Assembly: GCA_019637585.1 (NCBI GenBank)
Contig: JAHBVL010000018.1
Coordinates: forward strand, 1-48,917
Direction of reading: 5' to 3'
DNA length: 48,917 nt
Origin: Thermomicrobiales bacterium
GTDB taxonomy: Bacteria; Chloroflexota; Chloroflexia; Thermomicrobiales; UBA6265
Shown: one piece after another, positions 41,097 through 48,917 of the stretch
Layout: every line of letters starts with the position of its first letter
Numbering within the stretch: the first letter of the stretch is position 1
Translations under genes and position numbers: made by a program
Notes under the pieces: model-generated
What the model was told of the DNA's origin: nothing
Databases searched by the model: none
Seen by the model: the letters and a program-made list of their open reading frames with translations, nothing else

Positions 41097-43655
41097 CTAC
41101 TGGGCGGTCGCTGTCCGCAGTTCCAGATCGGGTCGCTGGGGCGAGCGGGGACCGCTCGACGTCGGCGCGCCGCTGCGGCCCCGAAAACCGCGCAATCGCA
41201 GTGAGTTGGTCACCACGCTGACGCTGGAGAGCGCCATGGCGCCCGCCGCCAACCCTGGATTGAGCAGGTGACCGGTGAAGGGATAGAGCACACCCATGGC
41301 CACTGGAATGAGCACGACGTTGTAGGCAAACGCCCAGAAGAGATTCTGGCGAATCGTTCGCATCGTCTGCCGGGAGAGATCGAGCGCGTTGCCGACCCCG
41401 CGCAGATCGCCGCCAACCAGAGTGATATCGCTGGCCTCTTTCGCCACATCGGCTCCCGTGCCGATAGCGATGCCCAGATCGGCGGTGGCCAGCGCTGGAG
41501 CGTCGTTGATGCCGTCGCCAACCATGGCTACGATGCGGCCTTCGGACTGAAGGCGCTCGACGACTCCCGCTTTCTCAGACGGCAGCACCTCGGCGATGAC
41601 CCGATCCTCCGGCAGACCCACTTGCGCAGCCACGGCCACGGCGGTGGCCCGGTTGTCGCCGGTCAGCATCCAGACATCCCGCCCCTGGGCGCGAAGCTGG
41701 CCAATTGCCTCGACCGAATCGGGTTTGAGAGTGTCGGCAACGGCGATGATTCCTGCCACATTGCCGTCAATGCCCACATACATCGGCGTCTGGCCGAGCG
41801 ACGCCAGTTCGGCGCCACGCGCGCTCGGCGAGTCTGCCTCGATTCCGGATTCCGCCAGGAACGCTCGCGTACCGATGACGATCTGCTTCTCTTCGACGAC
41901 GGCGGAGACACCCTTGCCGGGAGTTGCGCGGAATCCTGTGGCGCTTTCGATCGTCAGACCCTGCTCTCTCGCCGCCCGGACGATCGCCGCACCGAGCGGA
42001 TGCTCAGAACCGATCTCGGTGGACGCGGCCAACCGGAGCAGCAAAGATTCGTCGAAGCGACCGTCCGGCACGACGGCCACGACCGCGGGTTTGCCCTGGG
42101 TGACCGTGCCCGTTTTGTCCAGAACGACCGTATCGATCTTGTGTGCTTGTTCGAGAGCGGCGCCACCCTTGATCAGGATGCCCATTTCCGCGCCCCGCCC
42201 GGTTCCCACCATCACCGCGGTTGGCGTGGCCAGACCCATGGCGCAGGGGCAGGCGATGATCAGGACGGCGATGGCCGCCTGGAGCGCGTTGCGAAATTCC
42301 GGAGCCGGACCGACCAGATACCAGACGGCAAAGGTCAGCGCGCTCAGCACCAGCACGATGGGTACGAAGTAGGACGAGATCGTGTCGGCCAGACGCTGAA
42401 TCGGCGCTTTCGATCCCTGTGCGTCTCCGACCAGCTTGATGATTTGGGCGAGCGCCGTGTCCTTGCCGACTCTGGTGGCCCGGAAGGTCAGCGTGCCGGT
42501 CGTGTTCACGGTGGCTCCGATGACCTCGTCGCCACTTTCCTTCTCCACAGGCAGGCTCTCGCCAGTGAGCATGCTCTCGTCGACCGCCGACTGACCGGAC
42601 AGAACGACGCCGTCTGTGGCGATTCGCTCCCCGGGCCGCACCCGGACGAGATCGCCGACCGCTACCGCGGCGAGCGGTATCTCGACTTCATCGTCGTTTC
42701 TGATCACCCTGGCGGTCGCCGGGGCCAGATCCATCAGGGCGGTGATCGCCGATGAGGTGCGCAACCGCGCCCGCGCTTCGAGCCAGCGTCCAACCAGGAT
42801 CAATCCGATGATGACTGTCGCGGTTTCGTAGTAGACCTCTGGCATGTCGTGATGATCGACCAGCCGCTCCGGGAAAAAAGTCACCGCCGTCGAATAGAGA
42901 TAGGCGGCCGATGTGCCGATGGCCACCAGGGTGTTCATGTTCATCTGGCCGTGACGGCCTGCGGCAAAGGCGAGTCTGTAAAACTGCCATCCGGCCCACA
43001 CCTGGATGGGCGTCGCCAGCGCAAACATGAGGTAGTTCATCGACTGCATCGAGTCGAACGGCTGTCCGCCGAAGAACCAGTCCGGCCAGTACATCAGGAA
43101 CATGAGCAAAGCGGAAACCGCCAGCGCCGCGACGGCTTTGATCTTCAGGTTCCGCAGCTCAGCGAGCCGCCGGTCGGTCAACGAATCGTCTTCGGATTCC
43201 GCTGTCTCGCCCGACTCCCGAATGGCGTAGCCAGCCCGGACGACGGCTGATTCGAGCGCGGAGCGATCAAGCGAACCAGCGTGTCCCTGAATCGTGGCGG
43301 TTTCGGTTGCCAGGTTCACGGAGACGCTCTGTACGCCCTCGACTTTCTCAAGGGCTTTCTCCACCCGCCGAACGCAGCTGGCGCAGGTCATGCCGTCGAC
43401 CGGCAACGTGACGGTGGTGGTTGGAACGCTGTATCCGGCGGATTCGATGGTGGCAACCAGATCGGCCGCGTTCACGACACCGGGATCGAAATCGATCGTT
43501 GCCTCTTCCGTCGCCAGATTGACCGCGACCGATTTCACCCCATCCTTCTTCTCCAGCGATCGTTCGACCCGGCGGACGCAGCTGGCGCAGGTCATACCGC
43601 CGATCGGCAGGCGGATTTCGTGTTCAGTGGGGGGTGTTTGTGTTTCTATGCTCAT
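41097..43655 (-). CDS. copA: Copper-exporting P1B-type ATPase
   Basis: 852-aa Cu(I) pump. Two N-terminal heavy-metal-associated domains each have GMTCASC (C23/C26 and C91/C94), followed by eight membrane segments. TGES (364-367) is the actuator loop, CPC (469-471) the transmembrane metal site, DKTGT with phosphorylated D513, the nucleotide-domain HP dipeptide in GSEHPLG, and [10 protein letters not shown]. The CPC and MxxSS-like C-terminal helices fit subgroup 1B-1 (Cu+/Ag+). It exports copper from the cytosol. The upstream operator is CsoR-like, so induction by copper is expected. No chaperone or csoR gene is adjacent. Confidence 0.96.
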   Translation of the reverse strand: MSIETQTPPTEHEIRLPIGGMTCASCVRRVERSLEKKDGVKSVAVNLATEEATIDFDPGVVNAADLVATIESAGYSVPTTTVTLPVDGMTCASCVRRVEKALEKVEGVQSVSVNLATETATIQGHAGSLDRSALESAVVRAGYAIRESGETAESEDDSLTDRRLAELRNLKIKAVAALAVSALLMFLMYWPDWFFGGQPFDSMQSMNYLMFALATPIQVWAGWQFYRLAFAAGRHGQMNMNTLVAIGTSAAYLYSTAVTFFPERLVDHHDMPEVYYETATVIIGLILVGRWLEARARLRTSSAITALMDLAPATARVIRNDDEVEIPLAAVAVGDLVRVRPGERIATDGVVLSGQSAVDESMLTGESLPVEKESGDEVIGATVNTTGTLTFRATRVGKDTALAQIIKLVGDAQGSKAPIQRLADTISSYFVPIVLVLSALTFAVWYLVGPAPEFRNALQAAIAVLIIACPCAMGLATPTAVMVGTGRGAEMGILIKGGAALEQAHKIDTVVLDKTGTVTQGKPAVVAVVPDGRFDESLLLRLAASTEIGSEHPLGAAIVRAAREQGLTIESATGFRATPGKGVSAVVEEKQIVIGTRAFLAESGIEADSPSARGAELASLGQTPMYVGIDGNVAGIIAVADTLKPDSVEAIGQLRAQGRDVWMLTGDNRATAVAVAAQVGLPEDRVIAEVLPSEKAGVVERLQSEGRIVAMVGDGINDAPALATADLGIAIGTGADVAKEASDITLVGGDLRGVGNALDLSRQTMRTIRQNLFWAFAYNVVLIPVAMGVLYPFTGHLLNPGLAAGAMALSSVSVVTNSLRLRGFRGRSGAPTSSGPRSPQRPDLELRTATAQ

Positions 43656-43693
43656 GGTTTCTCGCGATGAGTCGGAGGAGGATCAATGTGTTC

Positions 43694-43722
43694 ATTATAC
43701 CCCCATGGGGTATATAAATCAA
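43694..43722 (-). promoter_or_regulatory. copA promoter
   Basis: Read on the minus strand: -35 TTGATT (43722-43717), a 17-bp spacer and a perfect -10 TATAAT (43699-43694), 39 nt upstream of the copA start. The normal 17-bp spacing argues against MerR/CueR-type activation, which needs 19-20 bp. Confidence 0.85.
43696..43714. promoter_or_regulatory. CsoR-type copper operator
   Basis: TATACCCC-CAT-GGGGTATA is a perfect 8-bp inverted repeat lying between the -35 and -10 boxes of copA and overlapping the -10. It matches the TACCC...GGGTA form of CsoR operators. Repression relieved by Cu(I) is the expected mode (family knowledge plus position). Confidence 0.75.
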
Positions 43723-43794
43723 CTCTCCGTCATTCGCCCGAATTCTTCATTATCAGGCGATGAACACGACCTCTGACCGCGATCTCGTCGCCAT

Positions 43795-43958
43795 GTAGCC
43801 GCAGACCCCCGTGTCTGCACGGGTATGGGAGGCGCTGTGAATGTTGGCCATCACCCTCATGCACAGCAAACCGCGGCTCCGCCTCGGCGCGCCGAGAGAG
43901 CCGCTGCCAAGGATGCGTTGTGCCCCCTGAGAAAGCAGACACGGGGGTCTGCGACTAC
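43795..43958. repeat. 164-bp REPIN-like element (family B)
   Basis: The ends (43795-43818 and 43935-43958) are 24-bp inverted repeats matching at 23 of 24 positions. The left end reads GTAGCC then GCAGAC-CCCCGT-GTCTGC, itself a 6-bp-stem hairpin; the right end closes with GACTAC. GTAG beside a palindrome, twice in opposite orientation, is the REP doublet layout. The inner 116 bp contain no gene. Confidence 0.75.
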
Positions 43959-44231
43959 AAACAACAACAGGGGTGCTCTACAAATCATCATCCATGTTAG
44001 CCCGACAGGCGTGGAAAGCCCTCAGTCGGCGAACAAGCCATGACTGCGCTCGTAAGGGAATACTCAAGTATTGATTGGTTAACTGACTGGTCGTTGAAAG
44101 ACGAGGGATCACCGAAAAGTCTGGGGGTTTTGCCAGTCTGGCGGTCGGTCGACCGCCTGCAAACTATCCTCTCCGGCGCACTCATCATCTTAGCACAGAT
44201 GCCGCTTTCCTGCGCGAGTTTTGCGGGATCG
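43959..44231. other. Gene-free, lower-GC stretch
   Basis: About 270 bp with visibly lower GC than its surroundings. It contains the 14-bp palindrome AATACTCAAGTATT (44059-44072) and a hairpin GGCGGTCG-GT-CGACCGCC (44140-44157). The only open frame (44040-44405) runs antisense into the HAD gene and matches nothing I know. It may be a remnant of inserted DNA. Confidence 0.4.
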
Positions 44232-44900
44232 TCAGTAAAGCTGCGCTTTCAGCCAATTCTGGGCGTCAAACAGCGAGGAAACGCTGATAGTCGGCTCGGC
44301 AGTGAAGTCTGGCATCCTCTCTCTGCCGTTTTGGACCGCAATCGCCCGCATCCCCGCGGTGATCGCAGCTTCCACGCCCAGCGGAGAATCCTCGAGCACC
44401 ACTGACGCGTTCGGCTCGACTCCCAATCCCTTGGCGGCGGCCAGAAAGAGATCGGGAGCGGGTTTGCCTCGTTCGACCTGATCGCCAGTGACCTCGAAGT
44501 CGAACGCGTTCGCCAGACCTGTTTCCGTGAGGGAGATGTCGGCATGGGTTCGCATGCCGGAGGTGGCCAGAGCGATGGGTAGACCGGTGGACCGCACCCA
44601 GTCGAGGATCGCTCTGGCCCCAGGCATGGGACGGACAGCGCCTCGCAGCGCCGCCATCCGGGCCTCGCTGTAGCCATCGGTCAAGTCATCGAGTGTGCCC
44701 GGCAGGCCGTACGACGCCTGGGCGATGCGGATCGCCTCGGGCAGCCGCCGGCCGAGCATTCGGGCCTGCACCGCCGGATCGACTGCTACCCCGAATCCCG
44801 CCAGAAATCCCTGCATGGCCATGGCCGCCAGTGGTTCGGAATCGACGAGCAATCCATCGAGATCGAAAATCACGGCACCCATTGGTGGTCGGGTTGTCAC
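44232..44900 (-). CDS. HAD-family phosphatase, beta-phosphoglucomutase-like
   Basis: 222-aa HAD subfamily IA hydrolase. Motif I is IFDLDGLLVDSEP (D13, D15), motif II LATSGM, motif III GKPAPDLF, and motif IV VLEDSPLGVEAA; a helical cap spans about 20-90. Substrates may be sugar phosphates such as beta-glucose-1-P or 2-deoxyglucose-6-P. GTG 44900 overlaps the previous stop (GTGA) with AGGAG 7 nt upstream. Confidence 0.9.
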   Translation of the reverse strand: MTTRPPMGAVIFDLDGLLVDSEPLAAMAMQGFLAGFGVAVDPAVQARMLGRRLPEAIRIAQASYGLPGTLDDLTDGYSEARMAALRGAVRPMPGARAILDWVRSTGLPIALATSGMRTHADISLTETGLANAFDFEVTGDQVERGKPAPDLFLAAAKGLGVEPNASVVLEDSPLGVEAAITAGMRAIAVQNGRERMPDFTAEPTISVSSLFDAQNWLKAQLY

Positions 44901-45502
44901 TTCTGGTCTCCTGTCTGCGTTGTCAATGCCACGGCCGGGTTGTCCACGAGCATCTGGCGTACCTGCCGGGCCGAGAATCCCGATTCCATCAGCCCCAGCG
45001 GCAGCGCATGGATCGTGTCGGAGAGGCTCTTGCCATACTCTGCTGCGTGTCCGAGCAGAACGCCGTCGCTGCTGGGTGGAGCGGCGGAGGATTTGGTGAG
45101 GATGGTGAATCCACCGGGCGGCACATCACCGTCCCAGGCGACCGAACGGCGAGCGCCGTCCTTCACGCGCACGAGATGAACCGGGCTTCGAGCGGCGATC
45201 CAGGACAAGAGCGCTTTTCCCTCCGTCTCTCCCGAATCCGGCAGGAGGATCAACGAACGCAACCCAATCGCATAGGCGGCTTCGAGCTCGGCGATGATCT
45301 CCATCGGATCGGCGTCGGGGATGCCGGTGATCTCGGCAATCGATGCAACGACCATGGCCATACCGAGTGCGCCAGGCTCGATCGGACCCAGCATTGTCGG
45401 CACATGCGGCTGGCCAAGATCGAGGTGGTCCGGCAGCGGGTCTGGTTCGAACGATTCGCCGGGCGCCAATCCGTAGTCCAGCTCGATGTCATGTGATGTC
45501 AC
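44897..45502 (-). CDS. Truncated phosphotriesterase-like protein without metal ligands
   Basis: 201 aa. Residues 36-50 (PTMLGPIEPGALGMA) resemble the start of phosphotriesterase-family proteins (TVLGPI-x-P-x-x-LG), and residues 155-193 (LPLGLMESGFSARQVRQMLVDNPAVAL) resemble their C-terminal helix. The HEHL metal motif that should follow residue 50 is replaced by VVASI, and the protein is about 130 residues shorter than the usual 320-350. It therefore cannot form the binuclear site. It may be a decaying gene or a repurposed, non-catalytic remnant; the intact frame, GTG start with AGGTG upstream and coupling to the HAD gene favour expression. The family assignment rests on short segments. Confidence 0.5.
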   Translation of the reverse strand: MTSHDIELDYGLAPGESFEPDPLPDHLDLGQPHVPTMLGPIEPGALGMAMVVASIAEITGIPDADPMEIIAELEAAYAIGLRSLILLPDSGETEGKALLSWIAARSPVHLVRVKDGARRSVAWDGDVPPGGFTILTKSSAAPPSSDGVLLGHAAEYGKSLSDTIHALPLGLMESGFSARQVRQMLVDNPAVALTTQTGDQK

Positions 45503-45713
45503 GACCCGTCACCTGCGTGCGATTCTCTGCACAAGGAGCGGCGCCAATCCCCTCCGCCCACACTCCTGATTATCGTAGGAAGACGCCTCGCGCGCCTCGA
45601 TGCCGGTACTCCCGTCGCCGCAACGCCAGAATTGGTCTCCCAGGGAAAACACATCTGATGGCGTCGTGGTATCGTCAAACGCGAACCGTCGCCAACAGCA
45701 GGGAGGGATCTCG

Positions 45714-47189
45714 ATGTCGGAGGAAGAAAAGGGGAAAACCGCCGAACCAGCAGCCGCCGGGATGGAGGCGCCGCCTCCGCCAGTCAAGGGAACCGGCAGT
45801 TTCGCGGCAGAGGCTCTCTCGCTGGAATGGGAAACCGAGTTCGGTTTCATGCCGATCGAAAACGCCAAGGGCGAGATCGAGGCGACGCTGTCGTACACCT
45901 ACTACAAGCGATCGAACGACGGCGGCAACCGGCCGCTGACCATCCTGTTCAATGGCGGGCCGGGGTCGGCATCGATCTGGCTTCATATGGGAGGTATTGG
46001 TCCGCGGCGCGTTCGGTTGCACGACGACGGCGCCATGCCCCCTCCCCCATTCGAGGTCATCGACAATCCCCACACCTGGCTGACCTTCAGCGATCTGGTG
46101 TTCGTCGATCCGGTCGACACCGGATACAGCCGGGCGTCGAGCGAGGAAACGGGCAAACGGTTCAAGTCGGTCGATGGCGATCTGGAGTTGAACAGCGAGT
46201 TCATCCGCCGCTTCATCTCCCGCTACAACCGCTGGTCCTCCCCGCTCTTCCTGTCGGGTGAGAGCTACGGCACATTCCGGTCCGCCGGTCTGGCGGGCAA
46301 ACTCTCCGACCGCGGCGTCATTTTCAATGGCATTATGTTGATCTCCAGTGTCCTCGAACTGGGCACCCTCCTCTTCGAATCGGGAGACGATCTGCCCTAC
46401 GTGGTGTATGTACCCACCTACGCCGCCACCGCCTGGTATCACGGCGCGCTGGAACCAGACCTGCAGGCGATGCCTGTGGAGAGCCTCCTCCGGGAGGTTC
46501 GCGAGTGGGCGCTGACCCGATTCACGGTGGCGCTGGCCAGCGGTCATGACCTGCCTGACGGCGAGCGAAAAGCGGTTGCCGCGGAACTGGCCCGATACAC
46601 GGGTATCGATGCGATGCTGCTCGAACGCTGGAATCTGCGGATGAGCGGCGAGCGATTCTGCAACGAGCTCCTGCGAACGGATGGCAAGGTCGTCGGCAGG
46701 CTCGATTCCCGTTTCACCGGGTTCGATCCCAACAATCGGACCGACGACACGGAGTTCGATCCGAGTATGAGCGCCATCCGGGCGCCGTTCACCGCGGCCT
46801 TCAATGCGTATGTCCGCAATGAGCTCGGGCATGAGACCGAAGCCGAGTATCACGTGCTGCGGAATCTCGACTGGACGTGGGGCAGCGCCGCGGAAGGCAC
46901 GCCGCGCACCAACGCGTTATTGGAGAAAGCGTTCTCCGAGAACCCCTATCTGCACCTGATGGTGCTGTCGGGCTACTACGATCTGGCGACGCCATTCTTC
47001 GCGACCGAATACACCCTTGGACGCTTGCGCATCGATCCGGCCCTACGTGACCAGATCGTGCCAGCCTACTATGCGGGCGGGCACATGATGTATGTCGCTG
47101 AGGAGATCCTGGCGGCGATGCAGAAGGATGTCGCGGCGTTCGTTGAGCGGGCGCTGGCCGCCCCGCAACAGGTGTTGCGGGGCAGCTGA
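45714..47189 (+). CDS. Serine carboxypeptidase-like (S10) peptidase
   Basis: 491-aa alpha/beta-hydrolase peptidase. The oxyanion sequence is FNGGPGSAS (80-86), the nucleophile S184 is in SGESYGTFR, the acid is D423 in GYYDLATPF and the base H457 in YAGGHMMY. Typical eukaryotic S10 enzymes are secreted, but this one begins with a charged, Pro-rich tail (MSEEEKGKTAEPAAAG...APPPPV) and no signal peptide, so it is probably cytosolic. ATG 45714 follows GGGAGGG by 6 nt; the frame opens at 45600. The 3' end encodes a perfect hairpin CCCCGCAACA-GG-TGTTGCGGGG (47161-47182) just before the stop. Confidence 0.87.
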   Translation: MSEEEKGKTAEPAAAGMEAPPPPVKGTGSFAAEALSLEWETEFGFMPIENAKGEIEATLSYTYYKRSNDGGNRPLTILFNGGPGSASIWLHMGGIGPRRVRLHDDGAMPPPPFEVIDNPHTWLTFSDLVFVDPVDTGYSRASSEETGKRFKSVDGDLELNSEFIRRFISRYNRWSSPLFLSGESYGTFRSAGLAGKLSDRGVIFNGIMLISSVLELGTLLFESGDDLPYVVYVPTYAATAWYHGALEPDLQAMPVESLLREVREWALTRFTVALASGHDLPDGERKAVAAELARYTGIDAMLLERWNLRMSGERFCNELLRTDGKVVGRLDSRFTGFDPNNRTDDTEFDPSMSAIRAPFTAAFNAYVRNELGHETEAEYHVLRNLDWTWGSAAEGTPRTNALLEKAFSENPYLHLMVLSGYYDLATPFFATEYTLGRLRIDPALRDQIVPAYYAGGHMMYVAEEILAAMQKDVAAFVERALAAPQQVLRGS

Positions 47190-47202
47190 AACCGTCCCGG
47201 GA

Positions 47203-47973
47203 TCAGGGGATGGCCGTGACCATGGCGCCGTCCGCCTGCACTGAGATGCCGCTCAGGTAGGACGCGGCCGGGGAGAGCAGGAACGCTCCGACCCGGCCGA
47301 ACTCGACAGGATCGCCATACCGGCCGAGCGGAATCTGACTGCTGGTCGCCGCTTTCACCGCTTCGGGAGTCACACCCTGTGCTGTGGCGCGAACTTCGTC
47401 GAGCGACCGGACCCGGTCGGTGTCGAACCGGCCAGGGGCCAGACTGTTCACCCGGATCGCGGGGCCGAGCTCGCGGGCCAGCACTTTGGCCATCGCCGCG
47501 ACGCCCGGGCGCAGCACATTCGACGTGTCGAGACCAGTCACCGGTTGGCGTACCGATGTCGACGTGACGAAGAGAATCGCCCCGCCGCCAGTCATGCGGG
47601 GTGTGAGCGCTCGCAGCAGCCGGACCGGACCGCCGATGAGGGTCTGGTAAGCGCCCAGCCACTGTTCGTCGGTCAGATCGAGCACCTCGCCCGGCGGCGG
47701 TCCGCCAGCATTGACCAGAATGCCGTCCAGACCACCGAGGTTGTCGTCAACAGCCACGGCGATGGTCGCGATGGCACCCGGATCGGCGATATCCGCCGCG
47801 ACCCAGGAGGCGGCCGGGCCAATGGCAGTCGCCGCCTCGTCCAGGCCGTATGCCGACCGGGACATCAAGAGCACCTGGGCGCCTTCCTCGGCCAGAATCG
47901 TACCGATGGCCCGCCCCAACCCCTTGCTGCCGCCGCCAATGAGAAATTTCTTGCCCGCTACCCCGAGATCCAT
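47203..47973 (-). CDS. Short-chain dehydrogenase/reductase-family protein lacking the catalytic Tyr
   Basis: 256-aa SDR fold. The cofactor loop is GGGSKGLGRAIG (13-24), then NAGG, the active-site Ser in VTSTSVRQP, and the helix LRPGVAAMAKVLARELGP followed by VNSLAPGRFDTD. In classical SDRs a Tyr lies four residues before the Lys (YxxxK); here the aligned stretch is SNVLRPGVAAMAK with no Tyr. This is known in an atypical FabG-like subgroup, whose activity is unclear. ATG 47973 has AAAGGA 6 nt upstream; the frame is open to 48018, running into a REP copy. Confidence 0.85.
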   Translation of the reverse strand: MDLGVAGKKFLIGGGSKGLGRAIGTILAEEGAQVLLMSRSAYGLDEAATAIGPAASWVAADIADPGAIATIAVAVDDNLGGLDGILVNAGGPPPGEVLDLTDEQWLGAYQTLIGGPVRLLRALTPRMTGGGAILFVTSTSVRQPVTGLDTSNVLRPGVAAMAKVLARELGPAIRVNSLAPGRFDTDRVRSLDEVRATAQGVTPEAVKAATSSQIPLGRYGDPVEFGRVGAFLLSPAASYLSGISVQADGAMVTAIP

Positions 47974-48010
47974 GCTGGTCCTTTCCCTGTGTTCTCCTGG
48001 ATACGCCCCT

Positions 48011-48163
48011 GCAGACACGGGGTCTGCAACTACTTACTCGATTTGTTGGCCGGTGTGGATTCCAGAACTGCTTCCCGGCATTTCTCGTCGTAGCTGCGGA
48101 CCCCCGTGTCCGCTTCTCCCAAACACGTTCTTCGAATCTGGCAGAGACGGAGTCTGCAACTAC
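48011..48163. repeat. Three further family B REP copies
   Basis: Copies at 48011-48033, 48090-48113 (opposite orientation) and 48141-48163 share the GCAGAC/GTCTGC hairpin and GTAG or CTAC end of the element at 43795-43958. The second and third form a 74-bp inverted pair; the first is a lone half. The last copy ends 10 bp beyond the stop of the DapA-like gene. No gene is seen in this gap. Confidence 0.75.
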
Positions 48164-48172
48164 TGAATACCA

Positions 48173-48917
48173 TCAGGTTCTTGGTGCTGTCTGCAGACGG
48201 CTGGTCAGATCGTCGAGCATCGAGATGCTGAACGCATCGAGGGCCGGCGCTGGTTGCCGCACGGTGGCATGAGCAATCGCGCCCAAACGCCTGAGCAGCT
48301 CCTTGCGAACCGCGACACCGGGCTGGGCTTCGAAAACCATCATCGGCAGAGCTTGCTGGAAGGCGTCGTATGCCTTTGATGAGTCTCCCGCATGAAACGC
48401 CGAGACGATGTCGACCAGCACATCGACCAGGGCGAAGCCGGTCATGGCGCCCGCCGATCCCGCCTGCAATTCCTGATAGAGCGAAACGCCACCCAAACCG
48501 CCAAAGATCTGGAATCCCGGCTCAGCCGTGCGGAGCGCGGCCATCTTGCGCGCGGTCGGTGGGTCTTCGAGTTTGACCACTGAATGGGGCGGCAGGAACT
48601 CGAAGAGTCCAGCGATGAAATCGACCGGCAGCTTCACGCCGCTCGAAGCGGGGTGATCCTGGACGATGACCGGAATCGACAGTCCGTCGGCAATGCGGCG
48701 AAAGTGGTCGCGCAGCGGCGGTCCGGCCGCGCTGCCGGGAGGAGGCGAAACCATCACTGCCACGGCGCCGATACGCTCGGCTTCCCTGGCTCGCTGGGCC
48801 GTCACCAATGTCGAGCTGTGTGTGATCCCGACCGAAATCTGCAGCCGGTCGCCGGCATGGTCGAGGGCTGTCTGCAACACCTCGTTCCGCTCGGCGTCGC
48901 TCATCTTGTCCGCTTCG
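48173..48917 (-). CDS. Dihydrodipicolinate synthase-family protein (2), partial
   Basis: Partial at its 5' end: the window edge cuts the gene, and the frame runs to the last base. The first visible residues (EADKMSDAERNEVL) match the DapA-family GEADxLSxxER segment, so about 60 N-terminal residues are missing. The Schiff-base lysine is in SVVKLEDPP, and the tyrosine position has become QDHP (where YNxP is usual), so the catalytic Tyr is probably replaced. It is a distant paralogue of the protein at 8217-9167. Confidence 0.8.
   Translation of the reverse strand, partial: EADKMSDAERNEVLQTALDHAGDRLQISVGITHSSTLVTAQRAREAERIGAVAVMVSPPPGSAAGPPLRDHFRRIADGLSIPVIVQDHPASSGVKLPVDFIAGLFEFLPPHSVVKLEDPPTARKMAALRTAEPGFQIFGGLGGVSLYQELQAGSAGAMTGFALVDVLVDIVSAFHAGDSSKAYDAFQQALPMMVFEAQPGVAVRKELLRRLGAIAHATVRQPAPALDAFSISMLDDLTSRLQTAPRT

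Noticed and set aside
41268-42755. 495-codon plus-strand frame opposite copA
   Set aside because: It is a shadow of copA, rich in Asp/Gly/Arg/His with no family features.
43795-43958. CRISPR-like repeat or insertion sequence
   Set aside because: Copies are inverted, not direct, with unequal spacing and no transposase or cas gene; the GTAG-hairpin layout fits REP elements better.
44040-44405. 121-codon plus-strand frame next to the REPIN-like element
   Set aside because: It runs antisense into the HAD gene, has no clear ribosome site and no recognisable family.
47161-47182. Hairpin at the end of the S10 gene as an intrinsic terminator
   Set aside because: It lies inside the coding region before the stop and no U-tract follows, so it does not meet the definition.

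Overview
The window is high-GC DNA with dense, mostly co-oriented catabolic genes, twin-arginine or lipoprotein-like leaders on peptide-type binding proteins, many GTG/TTG starts and REP-like intergenic repeats. Together with the gene repertoire this suggests a soil-type Chloroflexota, most likely near Thermomicrobia/Sphaerobacterales. That placement is inferred from style and not from a marker tree. I see no rRNA, tRNA, CRISPR array, phage, transposase or recognisable defence gene.

Layout. 1-188: two tandem REP-like units. 189-920 (-): HAD hydrolase. 1026-13760 (+): one long catabolic operon behind a FadR-type GntR regulator, holding a peptide-type ABC binding protein with two permeases, a D-aminoacylase-like hydrolase, two Gfo/Idh/MocA oxidoreductases, a DapA/NanA-like lyase, a sialidase-fold protein, a two-domain amidohydrolase and an HpcH-type aldolase. 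14027-17585 (+): a second peptide-type ABC binding protein with two permeases and its own promoter and leader. Neither importer has an ATPase gene here. 17586-19034: repeat-rich DNA around an esterase and a YjbR protein (-). 19039-23736 (-): FAH-family hydrolase, a third Gfo/Idh/MocA, an MDR dehydrogenase and a gamma-glutamyltransferase-like enzyme. 23825-25720 (-): typA. 25973-29772 (+): manC, an unusual threonine ammonia-lyase/ACT/VanY-peptidase fusion, and a small protein.

29776-35671: Ldh2-type dehydrogenase (-), cupin (+), then a minus-strand peptide/amide block (M42 peptidase, two paralogous amidases and two small proteins). 35865-38293 (+): dihydrolipoamide dehydrogenase and a second FAH protein, closed by a clear terminator. 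38349-43655 (-): manA overlapping a PAP2/YjdF-type membrane protein, then copA with a CsoR-type operator embedded in its promoter. 43656-44231: non-coding DNA with a 164-bp REPIN-like element. 44232-45502 (-): HAD phosphatase overlapping a shrunken phosphotriesterase-like protein. 45714-47189 (+): S10-like peptidase. 47203-48917 (-): SDR protein, more REP copies, and a DapA-family gene cut by the window edge.

Taken together the genes import and break down amide- or peptide-linked and sugar-acid-like compounds: importers feed deacylases, amidases and peptidases, and Gfo/Idh, MDR, Ldh2 and SDR oxidoreductases plus DapA/HpcH/FAH carbon-carbon cleaving enzymes process the carbon skeletons. manA and manC supply mannose-1-P/GDP-mannose metabolism but are not adjacent. 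Substrates cannot be named from sequence alone. The most unusual items are the IlvA-ACT-VanY fusion, the half-dead double amidohydrolase, the truncated phosphotriesterase-like protein, the two ATPase-less importers with stem-loops between binding protein and permease, and two REP families sharing GTAG/CTAC ends.
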